Shown in pieces: positions 19,740 to 21,559 of a stretch of DNA of 21,559 nucleotides (the stretch's first letter is position 1; each line of letters opens with the position of its first letter). Under the pieces are notes generated by a model. It made no database searches. It saw only the letters and a program-made list of their open reading frames with translations, and was not told the origin of the DNA. Origin of the DNA: Gnetum montanum (taxonomy: Eukaryota > Streptophyta > Gnetopsida > Gnetales > Gnetaceae); contig MNCI01001914.1 of assembly GCA_015680685.1 (NCBI GenBank), positions 50,032 through 71,590 of the forward strand. Direction: 5' to 3'. The position numbers were made by a program, and so were the translations under genes.

Positions 19740-21108
19740 CACATCTAGTAATTCTTTCCCTATCCAAAGACAACAAGGTTAGCATCATAAGATGATAATC
19801 AAAATACAAAGAAGCATGAAATCTTATATTAACCATGGAGTAGGCTCATTCTAGTATTAAATCATCTTCTAATACTAAATTTAGATATTATGAAAAGATA
19901 ATTAATTTGCTAGAAAACAAGAAGACTAGCTATCTTCAATTATTAAAGAGAAGATTACAATAGGGTTCCATAACCCATGAAATATTCAAAACCTCTCAAA
20001 ACATTCAAAAAATGTTGTAGAGTAGAAAGCTCTACAACCATACCTTGGTTGTTCTCAATGCAAAACGGAATTGATAGAGAGACTTTCCACAACCTGGAAT
20101 TGAGATATTACACATAAGATTCAAGAGATACTAGGCCAACACTCACTCTATTAACCAAGAGCTGCAAATATAATAATGAACTCTTCACATGTGTCCTCTT
20201 GACATCTTATGATATCTCACTCACATCTCTCTATATGGTACAAGCATGAAACAAAATTCATATTTATTAATAAAATAAGACAAAAATCCTAGAAAACCTT
20301 CCTCAAGCTTAAGTTGAATTTTCTACCTTGTTTCCATATTTTTTCTACCTTGACTCAACTTATTCCAAACTTGGAACAATAATTTTGAAATTTTTCCTAC
20401 CTATTTAGACCATCTCTAGCCTTTTGGAAATGTCTTATGAGAAAACAGTCCATTTAGATGAGATGTCTCACTTTTGGCTGAGACATTTCACATTATAGCT
20501 AAGATGTCTCTACATTTGTTAGACATCTCATCTGACATTTGTCAAAAATCCAAGATGTCTCCTACAAGCTCTCAACCCAACCTAAACATCTCCTGTCTTT
20601 CAAGACCTTCAAGATATCTCCATAAAGCCCAAAAACTACAAAAATACACCTATAAGAAAAGAACAAGGGGATCAGAAAAGGTATCCCTACATGAAATCAT
20701 AAATGCAAGGAGGTAAGACTTATTAAATAAAAATCATGTTAGTAGGATCTCAAGCCAAATTAATCAATAATTAAGTTTCATGTAGAGTTAAACTATTAAT
20801 GAAGTCTCATGCCACTAAAAATAATGATCATGCATTTATAAAGTCTCATCTCAAACATCATTATAAAGAAGTGAAACTTATTAGAAGAAAATTAAAGTAC
20901 AATTATACTAATGGTTAAGTCTCATGCCAAAATACTAAAATAATAATAAAATGAGAAAATATCAGATGTTATAGATAAATCAAAAGTGCAAGACTTTTTA
21001 TCAAACCAAGTTCAAACTGTAAACCAATGTAAGGATAATAAACAAACATGTTAATCTTCCTAAAAATCCCCAAGGTGTTATAGAGGTCAAGAGGCTTATA
21101 TTCCTCCA
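19740..21108. other. AT-rich intergenic region without a gene
   Basis: I see no convincing gene. The short frame near 20474-20716 is AT-driven and has no known relatives that I recognise. The region holds loosely repeated AAGTCTCATGCC phrases (20790-20935) and a cluster of AGATGTCTC motifs (20460-20620). It may be the internal leader of a further old retroelement whose LTR starts at 21109, but no primer site supports this. Confidence 0.45.
20458..20618. repeat. Cluster of AGATGTCTC motifs in both orientations
   Basis: Copies or near copies of AGATGTCTC or its complement GAGACATCT occur about seven times in roughly 160 bases, at irregular spacing. The core AGACATCT / AGATGTCT pair lets neighbouring copies fold back on one another. 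Confidence 0.6.
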
Positions 21109-21559
21109 TGATGAGTGGTTGAGTAGCCTCTATGCCCAACTATACAAATCACAAGTTTTATGCACAACCTAATTGTAATACATGGACTTGACTAATGGAG
21201 TACCTAGATTGTCAAACATGATTATAGATCAATGTATTCTGAGTTATACTTGTGTGGCCCTTGATGCATATTGCATATAGTTAAGTATAATTGAGGCATA
21301 TGATTTGATGTTATAGTGGTCATATTAGAATATTAAAATTTTATCTATTTAATATAAGTGTAAAAACTAAAGTTTATTCTAGCCTATGTGATGAACATAT
21401 GTTCCCAACTTGTCATACACATCTTGAATGTATGCTATAATTATTAGGTTACCAAGTGTTCCACTACTAGGCATACCAAGTGGCAAATTATTGATATTAT
21501 CAAAAAATAATATATCTATGCTTGAAGCTATACATACTCATTTTGCATATATAATGTAC
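21109..21559 (-). mobile_element. Diverged LTR E, partial, minus orientation
   Basis: Starts TGATGAGTGG at 21109. It then shows diverged but collinear matches to the other LTRs: AGTTAAGTATAATTGAGGCATATGATTT against GGTTAAGTAAGTCCGAGGTATATGATTT, then TTCCCAACTTGTCATACACATCTTGAA, then ATTAGGTTACCAAGTG. It runs off the window end. No tRNA-Asp primer site precedes it, so it is a solo LTR, a 3' LTR or an older subfamily. Confidence 0.65.

Overview
This is a plant nuclear genome window: one intact plant-type leucine-rich-repeat receptor kinase gene sits among decayed LTR retrotransposons that fill most of the remaining sequence. Large, old, heavily mutated retroelements and long gene-poor AT-rich stretches fit a repeat-rich seed plant genome. 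A conifer or other gymnosperm is my preferred guess, but nothing in the window proves it.

Layout. Positions 1-778 hold two decayed long terminal repeats (LTRs) in the plus orientation. Positions 1677-4840 hold the only convincing functional gene: a two-exon LRR receptor-like kinase on the minus strand (993 residues, 182-bp intron, subfamily XI / HAESA-like layout, kinase catalytic residues all present). Its upstream region (4841-6286) has no gene but carries a short tandem duplication. Positions 6287-7430 are unclassified repetitive DNA with a 181-bp direct duplication.

Positions 7431-19739 are a nested retrotransposon pair in minus orientation. Element A (right part 17750-19739, left part 7431-10420) was split inside its gag gene by Element B (10421-17749, about 7.3 kb). 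B has LTRs of 970 and 993 bp, termini TGATGAG...CTCATCA, and a perfect 5-bp target-site duplication AGTGT. Both elements carry a primer-binding site matching the 3' end of tRNA-Asp, a Ty3/gypsy-type gag and a retropepsin. Neither shows reverse transcriptase, RNase H or integrase. They therefore look like members of a non-autonomous gag-protease family, probably related to Athila-type Ty3/gypsy elements. All retroelement reading frames are broken by stops or frameshifts.

Positions 19740-21108 are AT-rich with no gene, and 21109-21559 are a diverged LTR of the same broad family that runs off the window end.

The receptor kinase and the retroelements have no evident functional link. LTRs of one family flank the kinase in opposite orientations (plus on the left, minus on the right), which matters for rearrangement and small-RNA silencing. 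I found no bacterial-type system, CRISPR array, tRNA or rRNA gene.
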